A stretch of DNA of 64,000 nucleotides from Albibacterium sp963696875 (GTDB lineage Bacteria > Bacteroidota > Bacteroidia > Sphingobacteriales > Sphingobacteriaceae), in contig CAVOLQ010000005.1 of assembly GCA_963696875.1 (NCBI GenBank), positions 124,001 through 188,000 on the forward strand. Reading direction: 5' to 3'. The position numbers were made by a program, and so were the translations under genes. Shown in pieces: positions 15,387 to 22,545 of this stretch; the first letter of the stretch is position 1, and every line of letters starts with the position of its first letter. The notes under the pieces are model-generated. The model had not been told where the DNA came from and ran no database searches. It worked only from the letters and a program-made list of their open reading frames with translations.

Positions 15387-17561
15387 TTAGTCTAATTTGG
15401 ATATTTCATCTAATAAGGATCGTACTTCTTTATAATCTTCTACAAAATATCGCGCGGCTGAGATATCGGTTCCAACTTTTATAGTTATGGCGTTATTGGG
15501 AAGGACTTTAAAAATATCTTCGTCGGTATAGTCATCTCCTATCGCCAATATGAAATCATATTCGTCCTGATCTACTAGTTTCAGAGTGGCTTTCCCTTTG
15601 TTGACTTCAGTGTTTTTGACTTCTATCACTTTGTTCCCGCTTAAAAGTTGAAGTCCATGGGGTGCTATCATATAACGAAGGTTATCCATTAATTCATTGC
15701 CACGCAAAGCACCTAATCCTTTTTGGACATTTCGATAATGCCATACTAGGGAGTAGCTTTTCTCTTCCACAAAAGACCCTGGAGTTCGATCGGAAAAAGC
15801 ATCCATCAATAGGTGAACTTCTTCTTTCCATGCATTTGATAAGCCAGGTATATGCTCCCATTCCCGATTTTTTTTTGTCCAAACGCCGTGTTCTGCAATT
15901 AAATTATAATTTTTGGCACCAAACCAATTTTCCATAGTTTTATGGTTTCGGCCGCTAATAATAGCTAAATGATTTTTACTGTTGTCCCCCAATTGATCTA
16001 ATAGTTTATAGAGCTCTTTATCCGGGTAAGCTTGGTCTATTTGTTTTTTAAAGTCAACAAGTGTTCCATCATAGTCTAAAATCAGTAACCTATTTTTCGC
16101 TTTTTTATAAGCATCCAAAATCCCGTTCTTTACCGCCGACTTTAGGCTTTTTGCTTTCATTGACTTTTGAATCTGTTTAATCTCTTCAAGTCGTTTCATG
16201 AAAATCTTAACCCAATGATTGATATTAAATTTAAATACCATTAAGCGCATGGCCACCATCCTCTCCATTACTTCTGTTTCGGGCATTTTTAGCGCATCCA
16301 CTATCGCTTCTTTTACCTCAGCGATATTGGTAGGGTTTATGATTATAGCATCAATAAGTTCTTTTGATGCACCCGCCATTTCGCTTAAGATGAGAACCCC
16401 TTTATTGTCGTTTCGGCTCGCTACGTATTCTTTGCTTACGAGATTCATACCGTCTCGTAAAGAGCTTATCAAACAAACATCTGCGATGTTATATAAGGCT
16501 GATAGGGTTTGAATAGGAAAGCCCTTATAAAAATAAGCTATCGGATTCCAATCAAAACTTCTATAATGGGCGTTGATGTTTCCTACCAGTCTATCTATTT
16601 CATCCTTGAGTCTAATGTATTCAGGAACCGTATCTCGAGATGGTACTACAATCATGTAGAATACGATACGGTGGTGGTATTGTGGATTTTCTTCTAAAAA
16701 CAATTTGTAGGCTTCTAACCGCTGGATAATGCCCTTACTATAGTCCAAGCGATCAATAGATAGGATTATTTTTTTGCCTTCATAATGTACTTTAAGGGAC
16801 TTGATTTCTTCTAATACTAAGGGGTCGTTTGAAAGTTCAGAGAATTTATCGCAATCTATTCCCATTGGAAATGGCTCAGCGGCAACTGGTCTATTCCCTA
16901 CCATTAATAAATTGGCATCTACTTTAATGGATAATAGATGGGTCACAGCACTAATGAAGTGCCTTGCGTCATCAAAAGTATGGAATCCTATTAAATCTGC
17001 GCCAAGCATTCCTCTTAAGAGTTCTTCCCTCCAGGGGATCAAGCGAAAAATTTCTTGAGACGGGAAGGGGATATGTTGGAAAAAGGCGATGGTAACATCG
17101 GGTTGTATCTCTCTGACTAATCCTGGTAGAAGAAGGAGTTGGTAGTCGTGTATCCAAAGCGTATCTCCAGGTTCAAGATGTTTTAAAATGACATCTCTAA
17201 ATTTCTTATTCACATGTACGTACATATCCCAGCTTTCAGGATCATAATGTGCATAGGTAGAAGTGTAGTGAAATATGGGCCATAATAATTCATTCGAGAA
17301 ACCCTCATAATAGCCTTTTATCTCTTTGTCATTTAAAAAGACAGCAACCAGACTCATTTCTTTCAGTGAAGACGATATCTCAGCTTGAAGAGGTTCTTCT
17401 ATGGTCATACCGGGCCATCCCAACCAAATATTGTCGCCTTTCTGGTATATGGAACCCAGGCCAGTTGCCAAACCTCCTTCGCTTGGTAAAAAGGTTAAAT
17501 CATCGTTTTCTTGGATTATTCGGACTGGTAAACGGTTTGAAACTATTATGGTTTTACTCAT
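15387..17561 (-). CDS. otsAB: Bifunctional trehalose-6-phosphate synthase/phosphatase (OtsA-OtsB fusion)
   Basis: 724 aa. Residues 1-465 form a GT20 domain: VSNRLPVRI at the start, GGLATGLG (29-36), WIHDYQLLLLP (136-146), IDRLDYSKGI (269-278) and LRDGMNLVSKEY (368-379). From about 490 a HAD phosphatase domain follows with LLILDYDGTLVDF (Asp496 and Asp498) and a late acidic motif AIGDDYTDED. OtsA joins UDP-glucose and glucose-6-phosphate to trehalose-6-phosphate; OtsB dephosphorylates it. The fusion places both steps in one cytoplasmic protein, as in plant TPS proteins and several Bacteroidota. It is convergent with the GH15 gene. A TACCTTCG element at 17624-17631 is a likely -7 promoter site. 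Confidence 0.94.
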   Translation of the reverse strand: MSKTIIVSNRLPVRIIQENDDLTFLPSEGGLATGLGSIYQKGDNIWLGWPGMTIEEPLQAEISSSLKEMSLVAVFLNDKEIKGYYEGFSNELLWPIFHYTSTYAHYDPESWDMYVHVNKKFRDVILKHLEPGDTLWIHDYQLLLLPGLVREIQPDVTIAFFQHIPFPSQEIFRLIPWREELLRGMLGADLIGFHTFDDARHFISAVTHLLSIKVDANLLMVGNRPVAAEPFPMGIDCDKFSELSNDPLVLEEIKSLKVHYEGKKIILSIDRLDYSKGIIQRLEAYKLFLEENPQYHHRIVFYMIVVPSRDTVPEYIRLKDEIDRLVGNINAHYRSFDWNPIAYFYKGFPIQTLSALYNIADVCLISSLRDGMNLVSKEYVASRNDNKGVLILSEMAGASKELIDAIIINPTNIAEVKEAIVDALKMPETEVMERMVAMRLMVFKFNINHWVKIFMKRLEEIKQIQKSMKAKSLKSAVKNGILDAYKKAKNRLLILDYDGTLVDFKKQIDQAYPDKELYKLLDQLGDNSKNHLAIISGRNHKTMENWFGAKNYNLIAEHGVWTKKNREWEHIPGLSNAWKEEVHLLMDAFSDRTPGSFVEEKSYSLVWHYRNVQKGLGALRGNELMDNLRYMIAPHGLQLLSGNKVIEVKNTEVNKGKATLKLVDQDEYDFILAIGDDYTDEDIFKVLPNNAITIKVGTDISAARYFVEDYKEVRSLLDEISKLD

Positions 17562-17623
17562 GTTATAATTGGCGTGTATTTCTGAAAATAAAAATGCATA
17601 ACATTAATTTCATATGATTAACA

Positions 17624-17631
17624 CGAAGGTA
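17624..17631 (-). promoter_or_regulatory. Variant -7 element TACCTTCG upstream of otsAB
   Basis: On the minus strand this reads TACCTTCG, 62 nt before the otsAB ATG. It differs from TAnnTTTG at one base. The same octamer lies before mqnB and the THUMP methyltransferase gene. Confidence 0.4.
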
Positions 17632-17795
17632 TATTGTTCAATATAGGAAAAAAATCTTGCTATTCAAAGGTTCTAACAATGCACTTCGAAAATCGCTTTA
17701 GAAAGTAAAGGAAAATATGTCTTATTTGTTCATTTAAATTTGTTTATTTTCAACCCAAATTTAACGAACTTATATACCGCTATTAATCCTTACAT

Positions 17796-17951
17796 GTGAA
17801 AATTATATTCATCACTTTGTTATTGACAGGCTTGCTTGTTTTTTCGCGTTATTATAACCGTTTCCCAAAAACATTTAAAGGAATAATTGCCCGAATTCTT
17901 GCCGTCATCATTATTTTTGGCTGGATTTATTTGGTATTGAAGATCAGGTAG
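17796..17951 (+). CDS. Small two-helix membrane protein (51 aa, GTG start)
   Basis: A 51-residue frame begins at GTG 17796; an overlapping ATG at 17794 is out of frame and stops at once. It starts MKIIFITLLLTGLLVF, has a central basic loop (SRYYNRFPKTFKG), and ends in a second hydrophobic helix ILAVIIIFGWIYLVL followed by KIR. This hydrophobic-basic-hydrophobic layout fits a real small inner-membrane protein. No strong ribosome-binding site is visible, which is normal for Bacteroidota. The stop codon abuts the repeat element at 17954. The function is unknown. Confidence 0.45.
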   Translation: MKIIFITLLLTGLLVFSRYYNRFPKTFKGIIARILAVIIIFGWIYLVLKIR

Positions 17952-17953
17952 AT

Positions 17954-18183
17954 TCAGCTATCAGCTATCATTTTTATTGTAGTTGCTAATTTAGAATTAT
18001 GTTTCTCCATTATATTATCCCGCTACGGTTAGAAGCACTACATTACCATTACCTTAAATGTGGCCTTATAATTTGCGAGCAACAACGAGATATCTCCATT
18101 CCGCTGCGTTACAGTCGAAATGGCGTGGGCTACAAATAGGATGAGGGTATGGTGGAAGCTGATAGCTCATAACCGATAGCTGA
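17954..18183. repeat. Intergenic repeat element with imperfect terminal inverted repeats
   Basis: The left end is TCAGCTATCAGCTATCA (17954-17970, a perfect 7-bp tandem). The right end has TGATAGCT and GATAGCTGA (18160-18183) separated by a 7-nt insert, together complementary to the left end. Inside, 18087-18125 holds GAGATATCTC followed by a GTCGAAATGG segment, resembling short palindromic sequences scattered in Bacteroidota genomes. There is no transposase. It could be a MITE-like or REP-like element; this needs genome copy counts. Confidence 0.5.
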
Positions 18184-18235
18184 CCGCTTTATATTAAAAA
18201 GAAGAATTTGTTATGGCTTTGATGTGAAAAATATA

Positions 18236-18243
18236 TATATTTG
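18236..18243 (+). promoter_or_regulatory. -7 promoter element of the rpsP operon
   Basis: TATATTTG matches TAnnTTTG exactly and lies 55 nt before the rpsP ATG. A TTTG at 18218-18221 is closer than the usual -33 spacing. Confidence 0.55.
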
Positions 18244-18247
18244 CAGC

Positions 18248-18298
18248 CCCGCAGTATAAGGCTCCGGGAAATATGTTGAATACATAAATAAAAAGCAA
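18248..18298 (+). promoter_or_regulatory. Possible structured leader of rpsP
   Basis: The predicted 5' leader begins GCCCCGCAGTATAAGGCTC and then CGGG, allowing a CCCG/CGGG or AGCC/GGCT stem, followed by TATG-ttgaata-CATA just before the start. Ribosomal protein leaders are often autoregulatory; I cannot show here that this one is. Confidence 0.3.
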
Positions 18299-18844
18299 AT
18301 GGCAACTAAAATCAGATTGCAAAGATTCGGTAAAAAAGGAAAACCTTTTTACCACGTAGTAGTAGCAGATTCTCGTGCTCCTAGAGATGGAAAGTTTATT
18401 GAGCGTATAGGTTCTTACAACCCCAATACTAATCCTGCATCCATTGATCTAGACTTTGAAAAAGCATTAGATTGGATGAATAAGGGAGCGCAACCTACCG
18501 ATACAGCACGCGCTATTTTATCTTATAAAGGCGTTTTATATAAAAAGCATTTACAAGGTGGTGTAGCTAAAGGAGCTTTTGATGCAGCAACTGCTGATGC
18601 TCGTTTTGAAGAATGGCTAACTAGTAAAGCTGCAAAAATCGAAGGTAAGATCGAGAGTCTTGTCCTTTCCAAAGCAGATACTAAAAAGGCAGTTTTAGCG
18701 GCAGAAGCGAAAAAGAAGGCGGACGTAGCAGCTGCAATTGCAGCCAAAAACACACCTCCTGCAGAAGAGGTTGTTGAAACGGAAGAGGCATCGGAAGAAG
18801 CAGTTGATGAATCAGCCGAAGAAACTCCAGCTACCGAAGAATAA
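18299..18844 (+). CDS. rpsP: 30S ribosomal protein S16 with long C-terminal extension
   Basis: 181 aa. Residues 1-80 are canonical S16 (MATKIRLQRFGKKGKPFYHVVVADSR at the start, given here in part; ERIGSYNPNTNP; GAQPTDTARAIL). S16 in most bacteria ends near residue 80-90. Here about 90 more residues follow, first Lys/Ala-rich (KKAVLAAEAKKKADVAAAIAAK), then very acidic Glu/Ala/Thr repeats. Such tails occur in Bacteroidota S16 and are probably disordered and surface-exposed; their role is unknown. It leads the rpsP-rimM-trmD-rplS order known from many bacteria, although a strong hairpin separates it from rimM. Confidence 0.97.
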   Translation: MATKIRLQRFGKKGKPFYHVVVADSRAPRDGKFIERIGSYNPNTNPASIDLDFEKALDWMNKGAQPTDTARAILSYKGVLYKKHLQGGVAKGAFDAATADARFEEWLTSKAAKIEGKIESLVLSKADTKKAVLAAEAKKKADVAAAIAAKNTPPAEEVVETEEASEEAVDESAEETPATEE

Positions 18845-18863
18845 GTTTTCAAAAACATTCATT

Positions 18864-18911
18864 AAATGCCATTTCAGAAGATCAATCTTTAGAAATGGCA
18901 TTTTTATTTTA
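18864..18911 (+). terminator. Hairpin terminator or attenuator between rpsP and rimM
   Basis: The arms AAATGCCATTTC (18864-18875) and GAAATGGCATTT (18892-18903) make a perfect 12-bp stem with a 16-nt loop and a T-rich tail, 5 nt before the rimM ATG. It probably lowers expression of rimM and trmD relative to rpsP. Confidence 0.75.
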
Positions 18912-18916
18912 AAGCT

Positions 18917-19444
18917 ATGTTAGCGCATAAAGACAGTTTCGAAATTGGATACATAACCAAAACTAGGGGTTTGAAGGGAGAAGTTCAGGTCTTCTTTCAA
19001 TATGAAGATCCAGAGGATTTGGAGTTGGACGTGGTTTTTATCGAGCTCCATAATAAGCTTGTCCCCTTCTTTGTTTCTTCCTATCAGTTGCTTAGTAATA
19101 ATACGGGCTATTTCTTTTTTGAAGATATAGATCATATTGACAAGGCGGTTGAGTTGGTTAAGAAGCCGGTGTTTTTACCCAACACCAAAAAGCCCGAACG
19201 CGATCCGGAGGAATTCTTAATTACCGATTTAAAAGGTTTTATTGTCCATGAAAAGGTATATGGAGAACTAGGAGAAATTTTAGAAATAAATGAGTTTCCA
19301 CAGCAATTTATAGCTAGCGTAAATTACCAATCAACGGAGGTTATGTTTCCATTAAACGATGATTTTATTGTGGAGATTGATAGGGGCGCTAATATTTTAA
19401 AAATCGAGCTTCCGGAAGGTCTTTTAGATGTTTATTTGAAATAG
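18917..19444 (+). CDS. rimM: Ribosome maturation factor RimM
   Basis: 175 aa. RimM binds S19 and assists maturation of the 30S head. The N-terminal barrel has FEIGYITKTRGLKGEVQVFF, typical of RimM, and the C-terminal PRC-barrel-like half contains FIVHEKVYGELGEILEINEF and ends FIVEIDRGANILKIELPEGLLDVY. Position between rpsP and trmD is the conserved arrangement. The start codon lies just past the rpsP hairpin. Confidence 0.94.
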   Translation: MLAHKDSFEIGYITKTRGLKGEVQVFFQYEDPEDLELDVVFIELHNKLVPFFVSSYQLLSNNTGYFFFEDIDHIDKAVELVKKPVFLPNTKKPERDPEEFLITDLKGFIVHEKVYGELGEILEINEFPQQFIASVNYQSTEVMFPLNDDFIVEIDRGANILKIELPEGLLDVYLK

Positions 19445-19462
19445 TTATAAACCGATATAAGC

Positions 19463-20140
19463 ATGCGTATTGATATCATTACAGTTTTGCCTGATTTGCT
19501 AGCTAGCCCCTTTGCTCATTCCATATTACAAAGAGCCCAATCGAAGGGCATCGTGGAAATTAATGTTCATAACCTGAGGGACTATTCAGTAAATAAGCAG
19601 AAAAGCATAGATGATTATCCTTATGGTGGAGGTAGCGGAATGGTAATGCAGATTGCGCCCTTTGCGGCTTGCATTGAAAAACTGCAGAGCGAACATACTT
19701 ATGATGAAGTGATTTTTATGAGTCCGGATGGGATTACTTTGAAGCAAGAGATTGCCAATGAGTTATCGACAAAAGGGAATATTATGATTTTGGCAGGTCA
19801 TTATAAAGGTATAGATCAGCGAATAAGGGATTTATATGTTACAAGAGAAATTTCCATTGGCGATTACGTCCTTTCTGGAGGCGAGTTGCCAGCTGCTGTT
19901 TTAGTCGATGCTATTGTTCGTTTAATTCCTGGAGTAATTTCAGACGGTACCTCGGCGCTGTCGGATTCTTTTCAGGGAGATTTGCTGGATGCTCCGGTTT
20001 ATTCCCGTCCGGCAAATTGGAATGGACATAAAGTTCCCGATATTTTATTGAGTGGTAACCAGGCTGCTATAGAAAAATGGCGTTATGAGCAGTCTTTAGA
20101 AAGAACGCGGACCAGAAGACCCGATCTTTTGGATGAATAG
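19463..20140 (+). CDS. trmD: tRNA (guanine-N1-)-methyltransferase
   Basis: 225 aa, normal length. TrmD methylates G37 of tRNAs with SAM and protects against +1 frameshifting. It is a SPOUT trefoil-knot enzyme: MRIDIITVLPDLLASPF at the start, YPYGGGSGMVMQ near 55, IMILAGHYKGIDQRI (about 108-122) and the SAM-binding knot SIGDYVLSGGELPA near 130. Catalytic Asp is expected in the C-terminal segment near SDSFQGDLLDAPVYSRP. Eighteen nt separate it from rimM. Confidence 0.97.
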   Translation: MRIDIITVLPDLLASPFAHSILQRAQSKGIVEINVHNLRDYSVNKQKSIDDYPYGGGSGMVMQIAPFAACIEKLQSEHTYDEVIFMSPDGITLKQEIANELSTKGNIMILAGHYKGIDQRIRDLYVTREISIGDYVLSGGELPAAVLVDAIVRLIPGVISDGTSALSDSFQGDLLDAPVYSRPANWNGHKVPDILLSGNQAAIEKWRYEQSLERTRTRRPDLLDE

Positions 20141-20181
20141 CACAGATTTTTGGGGGCTATAAAATATATTTAAATAGATGC

Positions 20182-20212
20182 TTTCATTTTCCATAAAAAT
20201 TCCCTAATATTG
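20182..20212 (+). promoter_or_regulatory. Probable promoter of rplS
   Basis: TTTC at 20182-20185, then 19 nt, then TAATATTG at 20205-20212: each box is one base off the TTTG/TAnnTTTG consensus and the spacing is right. The leader that follows can fold AACC-gatttttac-GGGTT (20216-20233). Confidence 0.4.
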
Positions 20213-20259
20213 CAAACCGATTTTTACGGGTTAAGAATCGTCATTAATTACTTACAATC

Positions 20260-20607
20260 ATGGATTTAGTAAAATTTGTAGAAGAACAAACGGTAACAAA
20301 AAATGAAGTTCCCGTATTTAGAGCTGGTGATACCGTAAGTGTTCACTATAAAATTCGCGAAGGAAATAAAGAGCGTATTCAGATTTACCAAGGTGTTGTT
20401 ATTCAACGCAACAGCGCGGGATCTAATGAAACTTTCACGGTACGTAAATTATCAAATGGTATTGGCGTTGAGCGTATTTTCCCGATCAATTCTCCTAACA
20501 TTGACAAAATCGTGATCAATAATCACGGTAAAGTACGTAGAGCTAAGTTATTCTATCTACGTGGATTAACTGGAAAAGCAGCTCGTATTAAATCAAGAAG
20601 AGTTTAA
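20260..20607 (+). CDS. rplS: 50S ribosomal protein L19
   Basis: 115 aa, standard length. L19 sits at the 30S-50S interface. The sequence VPVFRAGDTVSVHYKI, then RIQIYQGVVIQRNSAGSNETFTVRK and GVERIFPINSPNIDKI is diagnostic, and the C-terminus is basic (RRAKLFYLRGLTGKAARIK). It follows trmD after 119 nt with a likely promoter of its own, and ends at a strong terminator. Confidence 0.98.
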   Translation: MDLVKFVEEQTVTKNEVPVFRAGDTVSVHYKIREGNKERIQIYQGVVIQRNSAGSNETFTVRKLSNGIGVERIFPINSPNIDKIVINNHGKVRRAKLFYLRGLTGKAARIKSRRV

Positions 20608-20627
20608 TTTATTTTCATAAATTTTTT

Positions 20628-20668
20628 AAAGGAGGCTGTATCATTAATAGATGATCGGCCTCTTTTTT
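20628..20668 (+). terminator. Rho-independent terminator after rplS
   Basis: AAAGGAGGC (20628-20636) pairs with GGCCTCTTT (20657-20665) with one G-U pair; an inner ATCAT/ATGAT stem extends it, and a T-run follows. Confidence 0.8.
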
Positions 20669-20755
20669 ATGCGCGCTATTTTAGAACCGTACATTTTTTG
20701 TAGGCCAATCAACATTTACAGTGTAAATTTTTGCGTTGGAATTAAAAACTGGCAG

Positions 20756-21919
20756 CTATTCTTCCCTCTTGGATCCTTCGTAAAGCTCGTATTCTAATAA
20801 TCTACAATCTAAGCGACCGTTGTAAAATTCGATTTTGGTAGAGGCGCGTAACCCGATCTTCTTGGCTAGTTCTGGGTTTCCGGTGAAGATGTATCCAAAA
20901 TAGCCTTTGCAGCTTTGTTTCAAGAAGTCGCCTATTCTTTTATAGGTTAACTCGAGCTTGCTATGTACTCCTAACCGTTCACCATATTCCGGGTTAAATA
21001 CGATTACCCCTCTTTCTTCGGGGATTGCTGTATCAGCAAAATCGCAAACGTTAAATTCAATTAGTCGATCTACTCCTGCCGTTTGTGCATTTATTTCTGC
21101 TATTTTAATGGCTTCTGCGGAAATATCCGTTGCAATGATTTTAGTGGTTACATTCTTTATGATGGCTTCTTTTAATAGCCTGCGCTCTGCATAGAAAACT
21201 TCTGCGTCATAGCCTAAGATGTGCATAAACGCATAGTTCATCCTAAATAGGCCTGGTTTGCGGTTGCTTGCAATAAGTGCAGCTTCGATCGCCAAGGTTC
21301 CAGATCCGCACATTGGATTAACAAAAGCAGTTTTTCTATCCCATTTTGTGGCATAAACGACTCCGGATGCCAAAGCCTCTAACATTGGGGCTTTACCTGG
21401 GTGTTTTCGGTACCCGTGTTTGGCTAGTGTTTCACCAGAAGTGTCAAAATAGATTTCGGCTTGATTTTCTTGCCAGAATAGGTGGACTACGGTTTTATTT
21501 AGCTCCGGTCCGCTATTTGGTCTTAGCCCCTTCCTTGCTTTTATTCTATCTGCAATGGCATCTTTCACCTTTAAATTTGCGAATAGGGGCGTCGTTATAG
21601 TGTCGTTGTTAACGTTGGATGTTATGGAAACATAGCCATTAAAGTCGATGAATTCTTCCCAATTAATAGAGGATACCGTCTGGTAAAGTTCGTCAGCATT
21701 TTTAGCTTCGAATGCTTTAATAGAATAGAGTATCTGACTTGCACAACGCAAGTTTAGGTTTAGTTTAATACAATCGTTTAAACTAATATAGAGCTCTAGC
21801 CCTGTTGAAAAAGTACGTTTTATGGGGAAACCTAATTCTTCTACTTCTGATTGAAGATAAGGTGCTAGTCGTTTATTGCAGGTAATGATAACCTTTGAGG
21901 GAATGTTGAAATCTTGCAT
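20756..21919 (-). CDS. THUMP domain SAM-dependent RNA methyltransferase (RlmL N-terminal type)
   Basis: 387 aa. The N-terminal segment (about 1-160) is a ferredoxin-like plus THUMP RNA-binding domain; the C-terminal Rossmann methyltransferase has FVNPMCGSGTLAIEAALIASN near 200 (SAM-binding motif I) and the catalytic motif IV IVFNPEYGERLG, an NPPY-type motif in which Glu replaces the second Pro, as in the RlmL/YpsC group. It probably methylates a guanine N2 of 23S rRNA; the exact site cannot be read from the sequence. It is convergent with rplS. A TACCTTCG element at 21931-21938 lies 11 nt before the ATG. Confidence 0.88.
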   Translation of the reverse strand: MQDFNIPSKVIITCNKRLAPYLQSEVEELGFPIKRTFSTGLELYISLNDCIKLNLNLRCASQILYSIKAFEAKNADELYQTVSSINWEEFIDFNGYVSITSNVNNDTITTPLFANLKVKDAIADRIKARKGLRPNSGPELNKTVVHLFWQENQAEIYFDTSGETLAKHGYRKHPGKAPMLEALASGVVYATKWDRKTAFVNPMCGSGTLAIEAALIASNRKPGLFRMNYAFMHILGYDAEVFYAERRLLKEAIIKNVTTKIIATDISAEAIKIAEINAQTAGVDRLIEFNVCDFADTAIPEERGVIVFNPEYGERLGVHSKLELTYKRIGDFLKQSCKGYFGYIFTGNPELAKKIGLRASTKIEFYNGRLDCRLLEYELYEGSKREE

Positions 21920-21930
21920 ATCAATTTATG

Positions 21931-21938
21931 CGAAGGTA
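21931..21938 (-). promoter_or_regulatory. Variant -7 element TACCTTCG of the THUMP methyltransferase gene
   Basis: The minus strand reads TACCTTCG, 11 nt before the start codon. The same octamer lies before mqnB and otsAB. Confidence 0.45.
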
Positions 21939-21989
21939 CTGATATTTGTGAAAAAATTCTGTATTTTTACCTTTTATATCAATAGCATT

Positions 21990-22370
21990 ATGGAAATTAC
22001 AGGCAAGGTACACGAGATAGGGGCAGTACAACAGGTTACAGAAACCTTTAAAAAGCGCGATTTGGTCATTCAATATGCAGAGAATCCGCAATTTGTTGAA
22101 TACATAAAATTTGAGGCTACTCAGGATCGGGTGAATTTATTTGATAATCTGAACTCAGGAGATGAGGTGGCCGTTTCTTTTAATTTAAGAGGTCGTCCTT
22201 GGACGAATAAAGATGGGGTTACCACTTATTTTAATTCATTAGTAGCTTGGCGCGTAAATAAAGTAGCCAGTACTCCTCAATATGTTGAAGGACAGGGTTC
22301 AATGCCACATACTCCGGCACCAGTAGATATTTCTTCGTCATCAGCTGATGATGATGATCTTCCATTTTAG
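21990..22370 (+). CDS. DUF3127 domain protein
   Basis: 126 aa from the ATG at 21990. The frame extends further upstream (to 21876), but that stretch overlaps the divergent methyltransferase and is unlike the family, whose members begin MEITGKVHEIGAVQQV. The OB-fold-like body includes GRPWTNKDGVTTYFNSLVAWRV; a low-complexity tail SSSSADDDDLPF resembles the acidic C-terminal tip of single-stranded DNA-binding proteins (DDDLPF). The function is not established; the tail suggests possible contact with SSB-binding partners (inference). A strong terminator follows. Confidence 0.85.
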   Translation: MEITGKVHEIGAVQQVTETFKKRDLVIQYAENPQFVEYIKFEATQDRVNLFDNLNSGDEVAVSFNLRGRPWTNKDGVTTYFNSLVAWRVNKVASTPQYVEGQGSMPHTPAPVDISSSSADDDDLPF

Positions 22371-22396
22371 GAAAATCTTTTATACTCTTTAATAAC

Positions 22397-22441
22397 ATTG
22401 GCCAAGCTAGGAAATAAAACCTTTACGCTTGGCCAATTTTA
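22397..22441 (+). terminator. Rho-independent terminator after the DUF3127 gene
   Basis: A perfect 11-bp stem, ATTGGCCAAGC (22397-22407) with GCTTGGCCAAT (22427-22437), and a T-rich tail. Confidence 0.85.
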
Positions 22442-22532
22442 TTGGTGAATAGTTTTTTCTAGCTTTATATAATGTTCTGTAGCGCAATGTGTTAAAATTT
22501 GTTAAATGGCTAATTTACATGTAATGCTTCTG

Positions 22533-22540
22533 TATTTTTG
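22533..22540 (+). promoter_or_regulatory. -7 element adjacent to the RprX-like start codon
   Basis: TATTTTTG, an exact match to TAnnTTTG, ends 5 nt before the ATG at 22546. The predicted transcript start falls at or within a few nt of the start codon. Confidence 0.6.
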
Positions 22541-22545
22541 TAAGG

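Noticed and set aside
18523..18858. 111-codon minus-strand frame across rpsP
   Set aside because: Low-complexity Ser/Ala mirror of the acidic S16 tail; a by-product of its codon use.
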